This document shows positions 55,348 through 64,000 of a stretch of DNA of 64,000 nucleotides, one piece after another. Position 1 is the first letter of the stretch. Every line of letters begins with the position of its first letter. Position numbers and translations under genes: made by a program. Origin of the DNA: Polaribacter reichenbachii. Its GTDB lineage: Bacteria > Bacteroidota > Bacteroidia > Flavobacteriales > Flavobacteriaceae. The stretch lies in NCBI RefSeq assembly GCF_001975665.1, contig NZ_CP019419.1, positions 3,021,501 to 3,085,500 on the forward strand, in the 5' to 3' direction. The notes under the pieces are model-generated. The model was not told the DNA's origin and did not search any database. It saw only the letters and a program-made list of their open reading frames with translations.

Positions 55348-56673
55348 ATGAAGAAACTCGCTTTACATTGGAAGATTTTAATTGGAATGGTATTAGGAAT
55401 CATTTTTGGTTTTGTTATGAATTCTGTTGATGGTGGTAAAGATTTTGTAACAGATTGGATTAAACCTTTTGGAACTATTTTTATCAATCTTTTAAAATTA
55501 ATTGCAGTACCACTTATTTTAGCCTCTTTAATTAAAGGAATATCAGACTTAAAAGATATTTCTAAAATTAAAAAAATGGGTCTTAGAACAATGGTAATTT
55601 ATATGATGACCACACTGGTTGCCATTATTATTGGTTTGGGAATTGTAAATGTGGTAAAACCAGGGGCAGGTATGTCTCAAGATACTATAGAAAAAATTAA
55701 AGTTAAATACGAAACTTCTTCTGGAGTTGTAGATAAACTTACAAAGGCATCTGCACAAAATGATGCAGGACCTTTACAAGCATTAGTAGATATTTTTCCA
55801 AGTAATATCTTTACTTCTTTAGGTGATGCTAAAATGTTACAAATTATCTTTTTTGCACTTTTTGTTGGTATCTCTTTATTATTAATACCAGAAAAAAAAG
55901 CAAAACCATTAATGAACTTTTTCGATTCTTTGAATGAAGTTGTTATGAAAATGGTAGATTTAATTATGCTTTTTGCACCTTATGCAGTTTTTGCATTGTT
56001 AGCAAATGTTATTATTGCTTTCGATGATACCGAAATTTTATTAAAACTATTAGTTTACGCACTTTGTGTAGTTGGTGGATTAGTTTTAATGATTGGTTTC
56101 TATTTACTTTTAATAAGTGTATACACCAAAAAATCGCCTATTTGGTTTTTAAAACAAATTAGCCCTGCGCAATTATTAGCATTTTCTACAAGTTCTAGTG
56201 CTGCAACATTACCAGTAACTATGGAAAGGGTAGAAGAACATTTAGGTGTAGATAAAGAAGTTTCTGGTTTTGTATTACCTGTTGGTGCCACTATAAATAT
56301 GGATGGTACAAGTTTATACCAAGCCATTGCAGCTGTTTTTATTATGCAAGTAATTTGGCCAGAAGGCTTAACGTTTTCTAATCAATTAATTATTGTAGCA
56401 ACTGCATTATTAGCTTCAATTGGTTCTGCAGCTGTGCCAAGTGCTGGTATGGTAATGCTAGTAATTGTATTAGAATCTATTGGTTTTCCTGCTGAATTAT
56501 TACCAATTGGTTTGGCATTAATTTTTGCTGTAGATAGACCTTTAGATATGTGCAGAACTACTGTAAATGTTACTGGTGATGCTACTGTTTCTATGATTGT
56601 TGCAAAATCTTTAGACAAATTACACGATCCTAAACCTAAAAATTGGGATGATAATTACGATGCTGTAAAATAA
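55348..56673 (+). CDS. Dicarboxylate/amino acid:cation symporter (DAACS/GltP family)
   Basis: 441 residues, about eight transmembrane helices plus two re-entrant loops. The substrate loop motif STSSSAATLPVTM and the NMDGTSLYQA cation-site motif are both intact, and DRPLDMCRTTVNVTGD in the last helix contains the conserved Asp and Arg that set substrate choice. It imports glutamate, aspartate or C4-dicarboxylates with Na+ or H+. The Arg suggests an acidic amino acid or dicarboxylate, which is inferred. Confidence 0.9.
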   Translation: MKKLALHWKILIGMVLGIIFGFVMNSVDGGKDFVTDWIKPFGTIFINLLKLIAVPLILASLIKGISDLKDISKIKKMGLRTMVIYMMTTLVAIIIGLGIVNVVKPGAGMSQDTIEKIKVKYETSSGVVDKLTKASAQNDAGPLQALVDIFPSNIFTSLGDAKMLQIIFFALFVGISLLLIPEKKAKPLMNFFDSLNEVVMKMVDLIMLFAPYAVFALLANVIIAFDDTEILLKLLVYALCVVGGLVLMIGFYLLLISVYTKKSPIWFLKQISPAQLLAFSTSSSAATLPVTMERVEEHLGVDKEVSGFVLPVGATINMDGTSLYQAIAAVFIMQVIWPEGLTFSNQLIIVATALLASIGSAAVPSAGMVMLVIVLESIGFPAELLPIGLALIFAVDRPLDMCRTTVNVTGDATVSMIVAKSLDKLHDPKPKNWDDNYDAVK

Positions 56674-56743
56674 TAAATATTACTTTTTATTAATTGATTA
56701 AGTAGTGTTAAACTGAGATTTAATAAAGTCTTTTTTATAAATT

Positions 56744-57589
56744 ATGTCTTTAAAAATAGATAAACCTTTAGTTTCTGTAGATTGGTTATTTCATCATTTA
56801 AATGATGAAAAACTAATTGTTTTAGATGCAACTTTACCAAAAGTAACTGCTAAAAAAGAGACTGAAATAGAAGAAAAATATCAAATTGAAAATGCTATTT
56901 TTTTTGATATTAAAAAGGTTTTTTCTGATGTAAATGCTCCTTTTCCAAACACAGTTTTATCAGCAAAAGAATTTGAAGAAAAAGCGCAAAATTTAGGTAT
57001 AAACAAAGATAGTTGTATTGTAGTTTATGATGATTTAGGGATTTATTCATCACCCAGAGTTTGGTGGTTATTTCAATTAATGGGTTTTACAAATATTGCA
57101 GTTTTGGATGGTGGTTTTCCTGAATGGAAATTGAAAGAATATCCAACAGAAAAACCTATGAATCATCAGTTTAAAAAAGGTGATTTTTCTGCTGATTATC
57201 AACCTGAAAAAGTAAAGTTTACTGAAGATGTTTTGGCTGCGATCAACAATAAAAATCTTTTAATTGCTGATGCAAGGTCTAAAGGAAGATTTTATGCGAC
57301 TGCTTCAGAACCAAGAGCAGATGTTAAAGGTGGTCATATACCAAATTCTGTGAGTTTGCCTTTTTCTGATGTATTATTGAATGGAAAACTAAAATCGGAA
57401 TCAGAATTAAAATCAATTTTTAAAACAATAAATCCAGAGAATAAAGAATTTATATTTTCTTGTGGAACAGGAATAACAGCTTCGGTTTTAGCTTTAGGAG
57501 CAGAAATTGCAGGTTATAAAAATCACGCTGTTTATGATGGCTCTTGGACAGAATGGGGTTCTACAAAAGATTTACCAATAGAAAAATAA
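56744..57589 (+). CDS. Sulfurtransferase (two-rhodanese, 3-mercaptopyruvate type)
   Basis: 281 residues with two rhodanese domains. The N-terminal one is inactive (VVYDDLGIYSSPRVWWLFQLMGF), the C-terminal one has the active-site Cys in FSCGTGITASVLAL, i.e. CGTGIT, which favours 3-mercaptopyruvate over thiosulfate as donor. The stop codon overlaps the ATG of the TerB-like gene by one base, so they are translationally coupled. Confidence 0.88.
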   Translation: MSLKIDKPLVSVDWLFHHLNDEKLIVLDATLPKVTAKKETEIEEKYQIENAIFFDIKKVFSDVNAPFPNTVLSAKEFEEKAQNLGINKDSCIVVYDDLGIYSSPRVWWLFQLMGFTNIAVLDGGFPEWKLKEYPTEKPMNHQFKKGDFSADYQPEKVKFTEDVLAAINNKNLLIADARSKGRFYATASEPRADVKGGHIPNSVSLPFSDVLLNGKLKSESELKSIFKTINPENKEFIFSCGTGITASVLALGAEIAGYKNHAVYDGSWTEWGSTKDLPIEK

Positions 57590-57918
57590 TGAAAAACTTA
57601 GATTGGACAAAAAAGGAATTTGAAGCTTATGTGCTTTTGTATGCTGCACATTGCAATTTTTTTGAGTCAGAAGAAGAAGAAAAATACATTTTATCTAGAG
57701 TAGATAAAACTACATATCATAAAATTCACACAGAAGTTGTTGTTGATTCTGATGAGCATAACTTGAATAAAATTCAACAATATTTATCAGAAAATAAATT
57801 TACTCAAAACGAAAAAGACGATTTAATTAGAGATATTAAAAACGTCTTTTTTGCTGATGGTTCTGTAGATGTTATCGAGAAAAAAGTATTTAATATTTTA
57901 AAGAAAATTATCGATTAG
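57589..57918 (+). CDS. TerB-like small protein
   Basis: 109 residues from ATG 57589, which shares one base with the upstream stop (TAATG); a longer frame beginning at 57544 is unlikely. All-helical with ESEEEEKYILSRV and the acidic motif FFADGSVDVIEKKVF, like the TerB tellurite-resistance fold, which binds divalent ions through clusters of acidic residues. No other ter genes nearby. Function here unknown. Confidence 0.75.
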   Translation: MKNLDWTKKEFEAYVLLYAAHCNFFESEEEEKYILSRVDKTTYHKIHTEVVVDSDEHNLNKIQQYLSENKFTQNEKDDLIRDIKNVFFADGSVDVIEKKVFNILKKIID

Positions 57919-57919
57919 T

Positions 57920-58648
57920 TTATTCTAATCCTTTTTTCTTTGGATTCCAGAAAGGTTTAGTTTTAATATTTTTTGTGTTCCAGTTTAATTCTTTTCTAAA
58001 ATATTGATTTAAAGCAATACAGACTCTACTATCTCCAGCAATATAAACCATTTTGTTGCCTTTCATTTTAGGTACAATTTGTTTGATAATTATTAGAATA
58101 TCATCAATACTATTTTGTTTTAAAGAATGAAAATTAAATGGTTTATTATTATTTATATCTGCAAATAGATGGTTTAAATTTTCACTATAAATTAAACTTT
58201 CCACTTGTTTTTCTTTGGGTAAATATCTGCTTAAAATATATAAGTGAGATAAAGCAGACAAATCTCCAATCATTAAATAACTATCCGCAGAATTATCAAT
58301 TAAAAAGTTACCTTTTTTCCATTTAAAATAAACAGTTTCATTTTCTTTACAATTTGCAACCCATTTAGAACCAATTCCATTACTTTCTGTTGCTATTGCT
58401 AAATCTAAAGTTCCATTGCTTTTATCAATATCCCAAACACTGTAACTTCTTACTTTATCTTTCATTGATAACTCATCATTACCAATGCCAATACCTAAAC
58501 GTAAAAAATAACCAGGTGTAAAATCTATTTTCTTAAAACTCTCACTTTTAAGTTTAATTTTATAAACTGAAGGAGTTATTTTTTCTTTTTGATGAATAAT
58601 AGCTTCATCCAAAACTACTTTTTTTAATATATTTTCTAATAAACTCAT
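57920..58648 (-). CDS. Siderophore-interacting-type FAD oxidoreductase
   Basis: 242 residues. N-terminal FAD domain with VRSYSVWDIDKSNGTLDLAIATE (RxYS/T pattern that holds the flavin) and C-terminal NAD(P)-like domain with IGDLSALSHLYILSRYL, MVYIAGDSRVCIALNQYFRKEL. This matches the siderophore-interacting protein (SIP/ViuB) family that reduces ferric chelates. No siderophore genes accompany it, so the iron role is a family inference. Convergent with the TerB-like gene (1-bp gap). Confidence 0.8.
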   Translation of the reverse strand: MSLLENILKKVVLDEAIIHQKEKITPSVYKIKLKSESFKKIDFTPGYFLRLGIGIGNDELSMKDKVRSYSVWDIDKSNGTLDLAIATESNGIGSKWVANCKENETVYFKWKKGNFLIDNSADSYLMIGDLSALSHLYILSRYLPKEKQVESLIYSENLNHLFADINNNKPFNFHSLKQNSIDDILIIIKQIVPKMKGNKMVYIAGDSRVCIALNQYFRKELNWNTKNIKTKPFWNPKKKGLE

Positions 58649-58800
58649 TTTAAAACTATTAATAGATAGGAAATTTGATTTAATCTATTTCATTAATCCT
58701 TTAAATTTTTCAATTTCCCTACCTTTTGTGTTAAAATATTATTGAACTAAATTCTGATTTTAAAATAAACTAATCAAAAGAATTAACATCTTTAACACGT

Positions 58801-58832
58801 AAAAAAGCCTCATATATAGAATATGAGACTTT
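58801..58832 (-). terminator. Terminator for the DJ-1/PfpI lipoprotein gene
   Basis: On the minus strand AAAGTCTCATAT pairs with ATATGAGGCTTTTTT, ending in a T-run (A-run at 58801-58806). Lies 28 bp beyond the stop codon. Confidence 0.7.
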
Positions 58833-58859
58833 AATAATATGATTAGAATTAAAATGTTT

Positions 58860-59660
58860 CTACTTTAATCTTTCTAATAAAAGTTCTGCAACTAGTTCTG
58901 AAGAAGCAGGATTTTGACCTGTAATTAATAAACCATCTTCTACTGCATAAGCATTCCAATCTGCTTTTTTAGAGTAGATTCCGCCATTTTCTTTAAGCAT
59001 ATCTTCTACTAAAAACGGAACTACAGTTGTTAATTGTACAGCTTCTTCTTCAGTGTTTGTAAATCCAGTTACTTTTTTACCATCAACTAAAAAACTACCA
59101 TCTGCTTTTTTAGTATTTTTAAAAATTGCAGGAGCGTGACAAACAGCAGCAACAGTTTTATTGTTGTTGTAAAAACTTTCTATTAAGCTAATTGAATTTT
59201 TATCTTCAGCTAAATCCCATAAAGGTCCGTGTCCACCTGGATAAAATACTGCATCAAAATCTTCTTGATTTATATTTTCTAATTTTACAGTTTTCGATAG
59301 GATTTCTTTTGTTTCTGCATCATTATTAAATCTTACAGTTGCAGGAGTTTGAAAATCTGGTTCATTACTTTTAGGATCAATTGGAGGTTGCCCACCTTTA
59401 GGAGAAGCAATTGTAATTGCAATACCTTTATCTTTTAATAAATAATATGGTGCAGCGAATTCTTCTATCCAAAATCCTGTTTTTTCTCCTGTTGTACCTA
59501 ATTCATCGTGACTAGTTAATACAAATAATACGTTTTTCATTTTAGTGCTTTTTTCTGTGTTATTACTTAAGTTTTCATCAACAGATTTATTTTCTTTTGT
59601 GTTTTTTGCACAAGCAGATAATAAAACTATGGCAATAATTATTGCTGATATTTTTTTCAT
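58860..59660 (-). CDS. DJ-1/PfpI-family lipoprotein
   Basis: 266 residues. A type II signal peptide (MKKISAIIIAIVLLSACAKN; lipidated Cys 17) and an acidic linker precede a class I amidotransferase-like domain: NVLFVLTSHDELGTTGEKTGFW, DAVFYPGGHGPLWDLAED, and nucleophile Cys in TVAAVCHAPAIF. The family covers glyoxalase III, chaperone and protease activities; HSP31-like motif GEKTGFWxEE fits the glyoxalase/deglycase group. Being a lipoprotein it acts outside the cytoplasm, which is uncommon for this fold. A -7 box TACTTTTG is at 59686-59693 (minus strand). Confidence 0.85.
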   Translation of the reverse strand: MKKISAIIIAIVLLSACAKNTKENKSVDENLSNNTEKSTKMKNVLFVLTSHDELGTTGEKTGFWIEEFAAPYYLLKDKGIAITIASPKGGQPPIDPKSNEPDFQTPATVRFNNDAETKEILSKTVKLENINQEDFDAVFYPGGHGPLWDLAEDKNSISLIESFYNNNKTVAAVCHAPAIFKNTKKADGSFLVDGKKVTGFTNTEEEAVQLTTVVPFLVEDMLKENGGIYSKKADWNAYAVEDGLLITGQNPASSELVAELLLERLK

Positions 59661-59733
59661 TTTTAATCATTTTGTTTTGATAGAACAAAAGTATTAACAA
59701 ACGAAACACTAAAAATTGATGTATGGTAATAAA

Positions 59734-60318
59734 TTAATTATGCGCTATTTCTTTTCTAATTCTACTTAAACTTTCTGTAGTTATTCCTAAATAAGAAGCA
59801 ATATGAAAGTTTTTTACATTCTGCTCTATATTAGGGTAAGTAGTTATAAATGAAAGGTATCTTTCTTTGGCTGATTGCGATAAAGTTGCCAAAATTCTTT
59901 TTTGAAAACTTGTAAAAGCTCTTTCCATTTTTTTTCTGAAAAAGGTTTCTAATTGAGGAATCTCTCTGTACAAAATTTCCATGTGCTCTTTCGATATTTT
60001 ATACAAAGTAGCATCTTGTATAGTTTCTATATACATTATTGCTTTTGTAGTGGTAAAAAATGCGGTGTAATCGCTAATCCACCAATCGTTTATGGCAAAT
60101 TGTAAAGTGTGTTCTTTACCAGAATTATCTATATAATAAGTTCTTAAACATCCATCAAAAACATAATATTGATTAAAAACTGTATCCCCCGCTTTTAGAA
60201 TTGTTGTCCCTTTTTTTAAAGTAAGTTTCTCTAACTTAATTTCAATACTCTTTTTTTCATCCGAAGAAAAAGAAACATCTTTAAAAATTTTTGATAGTAT
60301 TGATGTATTAAGTGTCAT
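59734..60318 (-). CDS. Crp/Fnr-family transcriptional regulator
   Basis: 194 residues from MTLNTSILSKIF at 60318, preferred over the start 11 codons upstream. Cyclic-nucleotide-type beta-roll (LKKGTTILKAGDTVFNQYYVFDGCLRTYY) and a C-terminal helix-turn-helix (NFHIASYLGITTESLSRIRKEI). The loop that contacts cAMP lacks the full RSPF-type pattern, and there are no Fnr-type cysteine sets, so the effector is unknown. It is transcribed toward the DJ-1 lipoprotein gene (73-bp gap), a possible target. Confidence 0.85.
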   Translation of the reverse strand: MTLNTSILSKIFKDVSFSSDEKKSIEIKLEKLTLKKGTTILKAGDTVFNQYYVFDGCLRTYYIDNSGKEHTLQFAINDWWISDYTAFFTTTKAIMYIETIQDATLYKISKEHMEILYREIPQLETFFRKKMERAFTSFQKRILATLSQSAKERYLSFITTYPNIEQNVKNFHIASYLGITTESLSRIRKEIAHN

Positions 60319-60360
60319 ACGATATGTGTGTGTTTTTGAAGAGAATATCATTATAATATA

Positions 60361-60393
60361 AAAATAAAAAAAGTCTCATAAAAATGAGACTTT
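60361..60393 (-). terminator. Terminator downstream of the OmpH-like gene
   Basis: AAAGTCTCAT (60370-60379) pairs with ATGAGACTTT (60384-60393) across AAAA. The A-run at 60361-60372 becomes the U-tract for minus-strand transcription. Confidence 0.8.
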
Positions 60394-60415
60394 CAAATAT
60401 CGTTTAAAAAATAAA

Positions 60416-60934
60416 TTATTCTTTTACTTCTGGTTCTTTAACACCTAATTTAGCCATAACTAATTTAGTGATGTCATATTTTTCATCTACATACGCAAAC
60501 TCATTACCTGCAACTGTTAAAATATGAGTGTAACCATTTTCTTTTACAACTACTTTAATAGCGTCGCTTAATTTTTTATACAAAGGTCTCATTAATTCGT
60601 TTTGTTTTAACTGCATTAATTTTTTACCATTTGCTTGATATTGGTTTATATTTTGCTCTAAACCAGATAGTTCTTTAAGAACTGTTTTTTTCATTAAATC
60701 ACCCATTTCTTTCTCTTTTTCTTTATAATCTGCAACTTTATCTTGGAACTCTTTCATTTTAATTGAAAAAGATGAATCTAGTTTTGTACCATACTCTTGT
60801 GTCTTTTTAATAACAATTTTTGCTTCTGGCATTATATTTATAATATAATCGCTATTTATTGTACCAGTTTTGGTTTGAGCAATAGATAAAGTACTAATAA
60901 AGGCAATAAAAAGAACTGTAATTTTTAATTTCAT
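60416..60934 (-). CDS. OmpH/Skp-family periplasmic chaperone
   Basis: 172 residues, signal peptide ending STLSIAQ. The middle is a long heptad coiled coil (FQDKVADYKEKEKEMGDLMKK and onward) typical of the tentacle arms of Skp, and the C-terminal strand AIKVVVKENGYTHILTVAGNEFAYV is the family ending. It protects outer-membrane proteins in the periplasm. Usually found near bamA in other bacteria, but not here. Confidence 0.85.
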   Translation of the reverse strand: MKLKITVLFIAFISTLSIAQTKTGTINSDYIINIMPEAKIVIKKTQEYGTKLDSSFSIKMKEFQDKVADYKEKEKEMGDLMKKTVLKELSGLEQNINQYQANGKKLMQLKQNELMRPLYKKLSDAIKVVVKENGYTHILTVAGNEFAYVDEKYDITKLVMAKLGVKEPEVKE

Positions 60935-61020
60935 AATTTTAATTTTGTGAGAAACAAAGATATAAAAGCGAATGATTTATGAAAATGAGATTTTAATAAA
61001 AAACGTTAAAATTTATTTAT

Positions 61021-62283
61021 TTAGATTTCTGATAGTTTATCGTAATCATAATTGTTGCTAATAGATGATTTTGCATCTTTTAAAAGGTTTTCTATTTCAG
61101 TGTCAATAATTTGTAATTTCTCTTTATCAGAAGTATAGTTTTTTAAATCTTTTAGAAATTGAAGCAATTTTTTTACGATAATTACATCGTGTTTTGTGTA
61201 ATTTCTTAAAGACGCCATGACTTTGTAAATCAAATCTTTAAAGGTTATAATATCTAAAAGAATAATGCAATTATTTTCGTGAAAAATAAAATCATTTTCT
61301 TGTTTTTGTATTCTTAATTTAAAGAGTTCGTGCAAATAGTCAATAGCGTAACTTGCTGTTCCAGGATCATTTATTCCTGGAGACATTGCTTTTAATGCAA
61401 TTTCTTTTAAGTGTTTAAATGCAATTAAATAATTATCTTCTATAAATTCTTCATTAGAAAAATCGAAGGCTTTATATATTTTTTCGATTGTTTTTTCGTC
61501 TAAATCTTTTTCGGTTTTAAATAAAATTTCATCTTTAAAACAAAGTGAACCTTTTTTAGAAATTACGTGAAGTTTGCAATCGTTATCTAAAGCTACTTTT
61601 TTAAGAATGTTTAAAGAAACATCTTGAAAATAATTTGTTTCTTTTACCTTAAATGATTTCCAGTTAGAACTATCTGAAAACTCAAATTCTTCATTCTCTT
61701 CGAGTTCAAGAAGTTTTTCTAGTTTTTTCTTAGCTTTTGTACCAATTCTATTCATTATAAATTCTATCTGTATTTCTTGAGAAATAGAATGAATAAAATA
61801 AATAAAGGCACCTAAAGAACATACCATAAAAACAATACTCAGTAACACAGAAAAACCAGGAACTTGGTATTTACTGCCTGTAGGTTCTATAAAAACCAAA
61901 ATAAATATGCAGTATAAAATGGTAGCTAAATAAATACCTAAAATTATCTGATGTTTTCTATTAGAAATTAAACCAGGCAACAATCTAGGAGAAAAATTAC
62001 TTGAAGCTTGATTTAATAAAATCATTACCATAGAAAAGCTAAACACCATTATAGATATTAAACCTCCAATAAATGAACTTAAAATTACTCTTGCAGTTTC
62101 TATATTATTGATAACCAAACCTGGTAAAAAATCAACCAAATATTTAGAAATACCTTTATTTTCGGCAAACATCATTAGATAAGCAAATAGTGCACCTGCA
62201 ATAGATATAATTGTAGGAAAGAAAGCTATTTTATCTTTTAAATGATATATTTTTCTAAATATCTGTAAAAATTTATCCTTCAT
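61021..62283 (-). CDS. DUF2254 membrane protein
   Basis: 420 residues: four N-terminal membrane helices (about 20-190, including LSSFIGGLISIMVFSFSMVMILLNQASSNFSPRLLPGL) and a large cytoplasmic tail with the family sequence AFKHLKEIALKAMSPGINDPGTASYAIDYL. Role of DUF2254 is unknown. The start overlaps the miaA stop by 11 bp on the same strand, so the two genes are coupled. Confidence 0.85.
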   Translation of the reverse strand: MKDKFLQIFRKIYHLKDKIAFFPTIISIAGALFAYLMMFAENKGISKYLVDFLPGLVINNIETARVILSSFIGGLISIMVFSFSMVMILLNQASSNFSPRLLPGLISNRKHQIILGIYLATILYCIFILVFIEPTGSKYQVPGFSVLLSIVFMVCSLGAFIYFIHSISQEIQIEFIMNRIGTKAKKKLEKLLELEENEEFEFSDSSNWKSFKVKETNYFQDVSLNILKKVALDNDCKLHVISKKGSLCFKDEILFKTEKDLDEKTIEKIYKAFDFSNEEFIEDNYLIAFKHLKEIALKAMSPGINDPGTASYAIDYLHELFKLRIQKQENDFIFHENNCIILLDIITFKDLIYKVMASLRNYTKHDVIIVKKLLQFLKDLKNYTSDKEKLQIIDTEIENLLKDAKSSISNNYDYDKLSEI

Positions 62284-63196
62284 TAATAATGTTTTCTTCT
62301 ATAGTTTTTATGATTTGGTTGCTATCCGTTTTGTAATCGAACCATAAAGTTTTTTCATCTTTTTTAAACCAAGTTATTTGTCTTTTTGCAAAACGTCTAG
62401 TATTTTTTTTGATTTCAGAAATGGCAAATTCTTTGGTAAAATCATCATCAAAATAAGAAAATAACTCTCTATAACCTACAGTTTGTAATGCATTTAAATT
62501 TTTATATTCAAATAATTCTTTGGCTTCTTCTAACAAACCGTTTTTAATCATTAAATCTACTCTTTGGTTAATTCTGCTATAAATAATTTCTCTATTTGCT
62601 GTTAAACCTACTTTTATACTATTAAAATTTCTTGATTCTTTAGGTTTGTTTTTAAAAGTAGAGTAGGGTGTATTTGTACCAATACAAATTTCTAAAGCTC
62701 TCATTATTCTATGAGGATTCTCGATTGCAATAGTATTGTAAGTTTCAATATCTAAATCCTTTAATTTTTCTTGTAAAGATTCAATTCCTTTTTCTTCTAG
62801 TTCTTTGGTTAAATCTATTCTGATTTGTTTATCAACTTCAGGAAAATAATCTAGACCTTTTAAAACAGCATCTACATATAAACCACTACCACCAACCATA
62901 ATTTGCACAGAGTTTTCAATAAACAAATCATCTAATTTGGCTAAAGCATCTCTTTCGAATTGCCCCACATTATAATCATTAAAAATACTTCTATTTTGTA
63001 TAAAATGATGATTTGCTGCTGCTAGTTCTTCAGGTTCTGGTACTGCTGTTCCAATGGTCATTTCTTTATAAAACTGTCTAGAATCGCAAGAAATAATATC
63101 ACTTTTAAAATGATTTGCCAATTTTATACTTAAAGCAGTTTTACCAATTGCTGTTGGCCCAACAATTGTAATTAAGGTGTTTTTGTGTTGTATCAT
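62273..63196 (-). CDS. miaA: tRNA dimethylallyltransferase
   Basis: 307 residues. Nucleotide-binding GPTAIGKTALSIKLA, substrate residues SCDSRQFYKEMTIGTAVPEPEEL, and MVGGSGLYVDAVL, HRIMRALEI and VGYRELFSYF as expected. It prenylates A37 of tRNAs reading codons starting with U. The start overlaps the ion channel's stop codon and the end overlaps the DUF2254 start. Confidence 0.92.
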   Translation of the reverse strand: MIQHKNTLITIVGPTAIGKTALSIKLANHFKSDIISCDSRQFYKEMTIGTAVPEPEELAAANHHFIQNRSIFNDYNVGQFERDALAKLDDLFIENSVQIMVGGSGLYVDAVLKGLDYFPEVDKQIRIDLTKELEEKGIESLQEKLKDLDIETYNTIAIENPHRIMRALEICIGTNTPYSTFKNKPKESRNFNSIKVGLTANREIIYSRINQRVDLMIKNGLLEEAKELFEYKNLNALQTVGYRELFSYFDDDFTKEFAISEIKKNTRRFAKRQITWFKKDEKTLWFDYKTDSNQIIKTIEENIINEG

Positions 63197-64000
63197 TCGT
63201 TTAAAATACTACCACAATTATAACAAAAAGTGGCATTTTCTTTATGATTATCTTTTAAACAATTTGGGCAAGATTGTGTATTTGTATGATGTTCGTTAGC
63301 GGTTTTTGTCATTTCAGAACTTACAATTCCTGTGGGTATTGCAATAATAGAATACCCTAAAATCATAATTACACTTGCAATTAATTGTCCTAAGGGAGTT
63401 TGTGGTGCAATATCTCCAAAACCAACTGTAGTAAGCGTAACTATTGCCCAATAAATACTTTTTGGGATGTTAGTAAAACCATTTTCTGCACCTTCTATCA
63501 TATACATTACTGTTCCTAAAATAATACAAACAATTAAAACAAAAAATAAAAAAACTGCAATTTTAGCTCTACTTGCTTTTAATGCTAAAAGTAATTTGTT
63601 AGATGCACCTATATATCTTGCTAATTTTAAGATTCTAAAAACTCTTAACAATCGTAATGCTCTTAAAGCCACTAAACCTTGTGAGCCAGCAAAAATAAAA
63701 GATATGTAAATTGGTATGGTAGATAAAAAATCGATAATACCGTAAAAACTAAAAATATATTTAAAAGGTTTTTTAATAGAAATTATTCTTAAAATATACT
63801 CAAAACTAAATAAAATGGTAATAATCCATTCGCCAACATATAAGGCATTATGGTATTTAGCATCAAAATTTTCTACACTTTCTAGCATAACCAATATAAT
63901 ACTAGCAATAATGGCAACTAGTAAAATAACGTCAAATAGTTTTCCTTTGGGTGTATCTGCCTCATAAATTATTTCATGAAGTCGAAATTTCCAGGATGCT
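63193..64000 (-). CDS. Voltage-gated-type potassium channel with C-terminal zinc ribbon (5' end off the window)
   Basis: The frame is open to the right edge, so the protein continues beyond an internal Met at 63894; visible upstream residues are SWKFRLHEIIYEADTPKG and the S1 helix. It has S2 and S3 helices, an S4-like arginine helix (LVALRALRLLRVFRILKLAR), pore and filter TTVGFGDIAPQT, and a C-terminal CPNC...CYNC zinc-ribbon of about 30 residues. A selectivity filter TVGFGD means potassium. The zinc ribbon is unusual for this family and may be regulatory. Its end overlaps the miaA start by 4 bp. Confidence 0.85.
   Translation of the reverse strand, partial: ASWKFRLHEIIYEADTPKGKLFDVILLVAIIASIILVMLESVENFDAKYHNALYVGEWIITILFSFEYILRIISIKKPFKYIFSFYGIIDFLSTIPIYISFIFAGSQGLVALRALRLLRVFRILKLARYIGASNKLLLALKASRAKIAVFLFFVLIVCIILGTVMYMIEGAENGFTNIPKSIYWAIVTLTTVGFGDIAPQTPLGQLIASVIMILGYSIIAIPTGIVSSEMTKTANEHHTNTQSCPNCLKDNHKENATFCYNCGSILNE

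Noticed and set aside
1..64000. tRNA, rRNA and CRISPR arrays
   Set aside because: No cloverleaf-like conserved tRNA stretches, rRNA sequence or regularly spaced repeats were recognised while reading; a dedicated search was not possible.

Overview
The window looks like a chromosome segment of a marine-type Flavobacteriaceae bacterium (Bacteroidota), probably close to Polaribacter or Tenacibaculum. The DNA is very AT-rich. Gene content is typical of the phylum: a PorV/PorQ-family outer-membrane protein, DUF4105/Lnb, the bacillithiol enzyme BshA, a split transketolase, an OstA-like LPS protein, TPR sensor kinases and TPR-AraC regulators. Several genes have the Bacteroidota -7 box TAnnTTTG, and Shine-Dalgarno signals are weak. 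No rRNA, tRNA, CRISPR array, IS or prophage was seen. Placement is inferred from gene content, not from a search.

Layout. 1-3701: an edge-truncated secreted sugar-associated protein, divergent from a membrane TPR/HTH regulator. 3702-5769: an accessory island with three related hairpin elements and two small genes; the first two hairpins are followed by a shared promoter-like block. 5770-17274: housekeeping and envelope genes (GNAT, DUF4105, PorV-like, YheT hydrolase, pssA, a GAF kinase, lptB, tatC, kdsD, recQ). 17271-23011: a two-component island with one NarL-type response regulator and two tandem histidine kinases whose C-terminal halves are nearly identical in DNA. Each kinase is preceded by a different small gene, and an 18-bp palindrome lies upstream of each pair. 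23111-32047: ZIP transporter, methyltransferases, then an unusual minus-strand group (two MEST-like alpha/beta hydrolases with replaced nucleophiles and a lipoyl-domain protein without its lysine) beside ttcA, an aminotransferase and an OstA-like gene. 32242-41141: a Cys-rich orphan protein, purA, a Fur-family gene, relA/spoT, an M48 protease, a ROK kinase and a SpoU methyltransferase. 41142-41796: a decayed gene, an orphan copy of the palindrome and a strong terminator. 41797-53215: amidohydrolase proteins, a DUF3810 zincin, dnaB, a secreted amidotransferase-fold protein, a TPR-AraC regulator and the N-terminal half of transketolase. 53344-64000: bshA, DUF937, a DAACS symporter, a sulfurtransferase, a TerB-like protein, a siderophore-interacting-type flavoprotein, a DJ-1/PfpI lipoprotein, a Crp regulator, an OmpH-like chaperone, DUF2254, miaA and an edge-truncated ion channel.

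The parts most worth follow-up are the hairpin/promoter cassette array at 3.8-5.6 kb, the duplicated kinase units with shared operators (including an orphan operator 21 kb away), and the operon of apparently non-catalytic hydrolase and lipoyl proteins at 26.2-28.4 kb.
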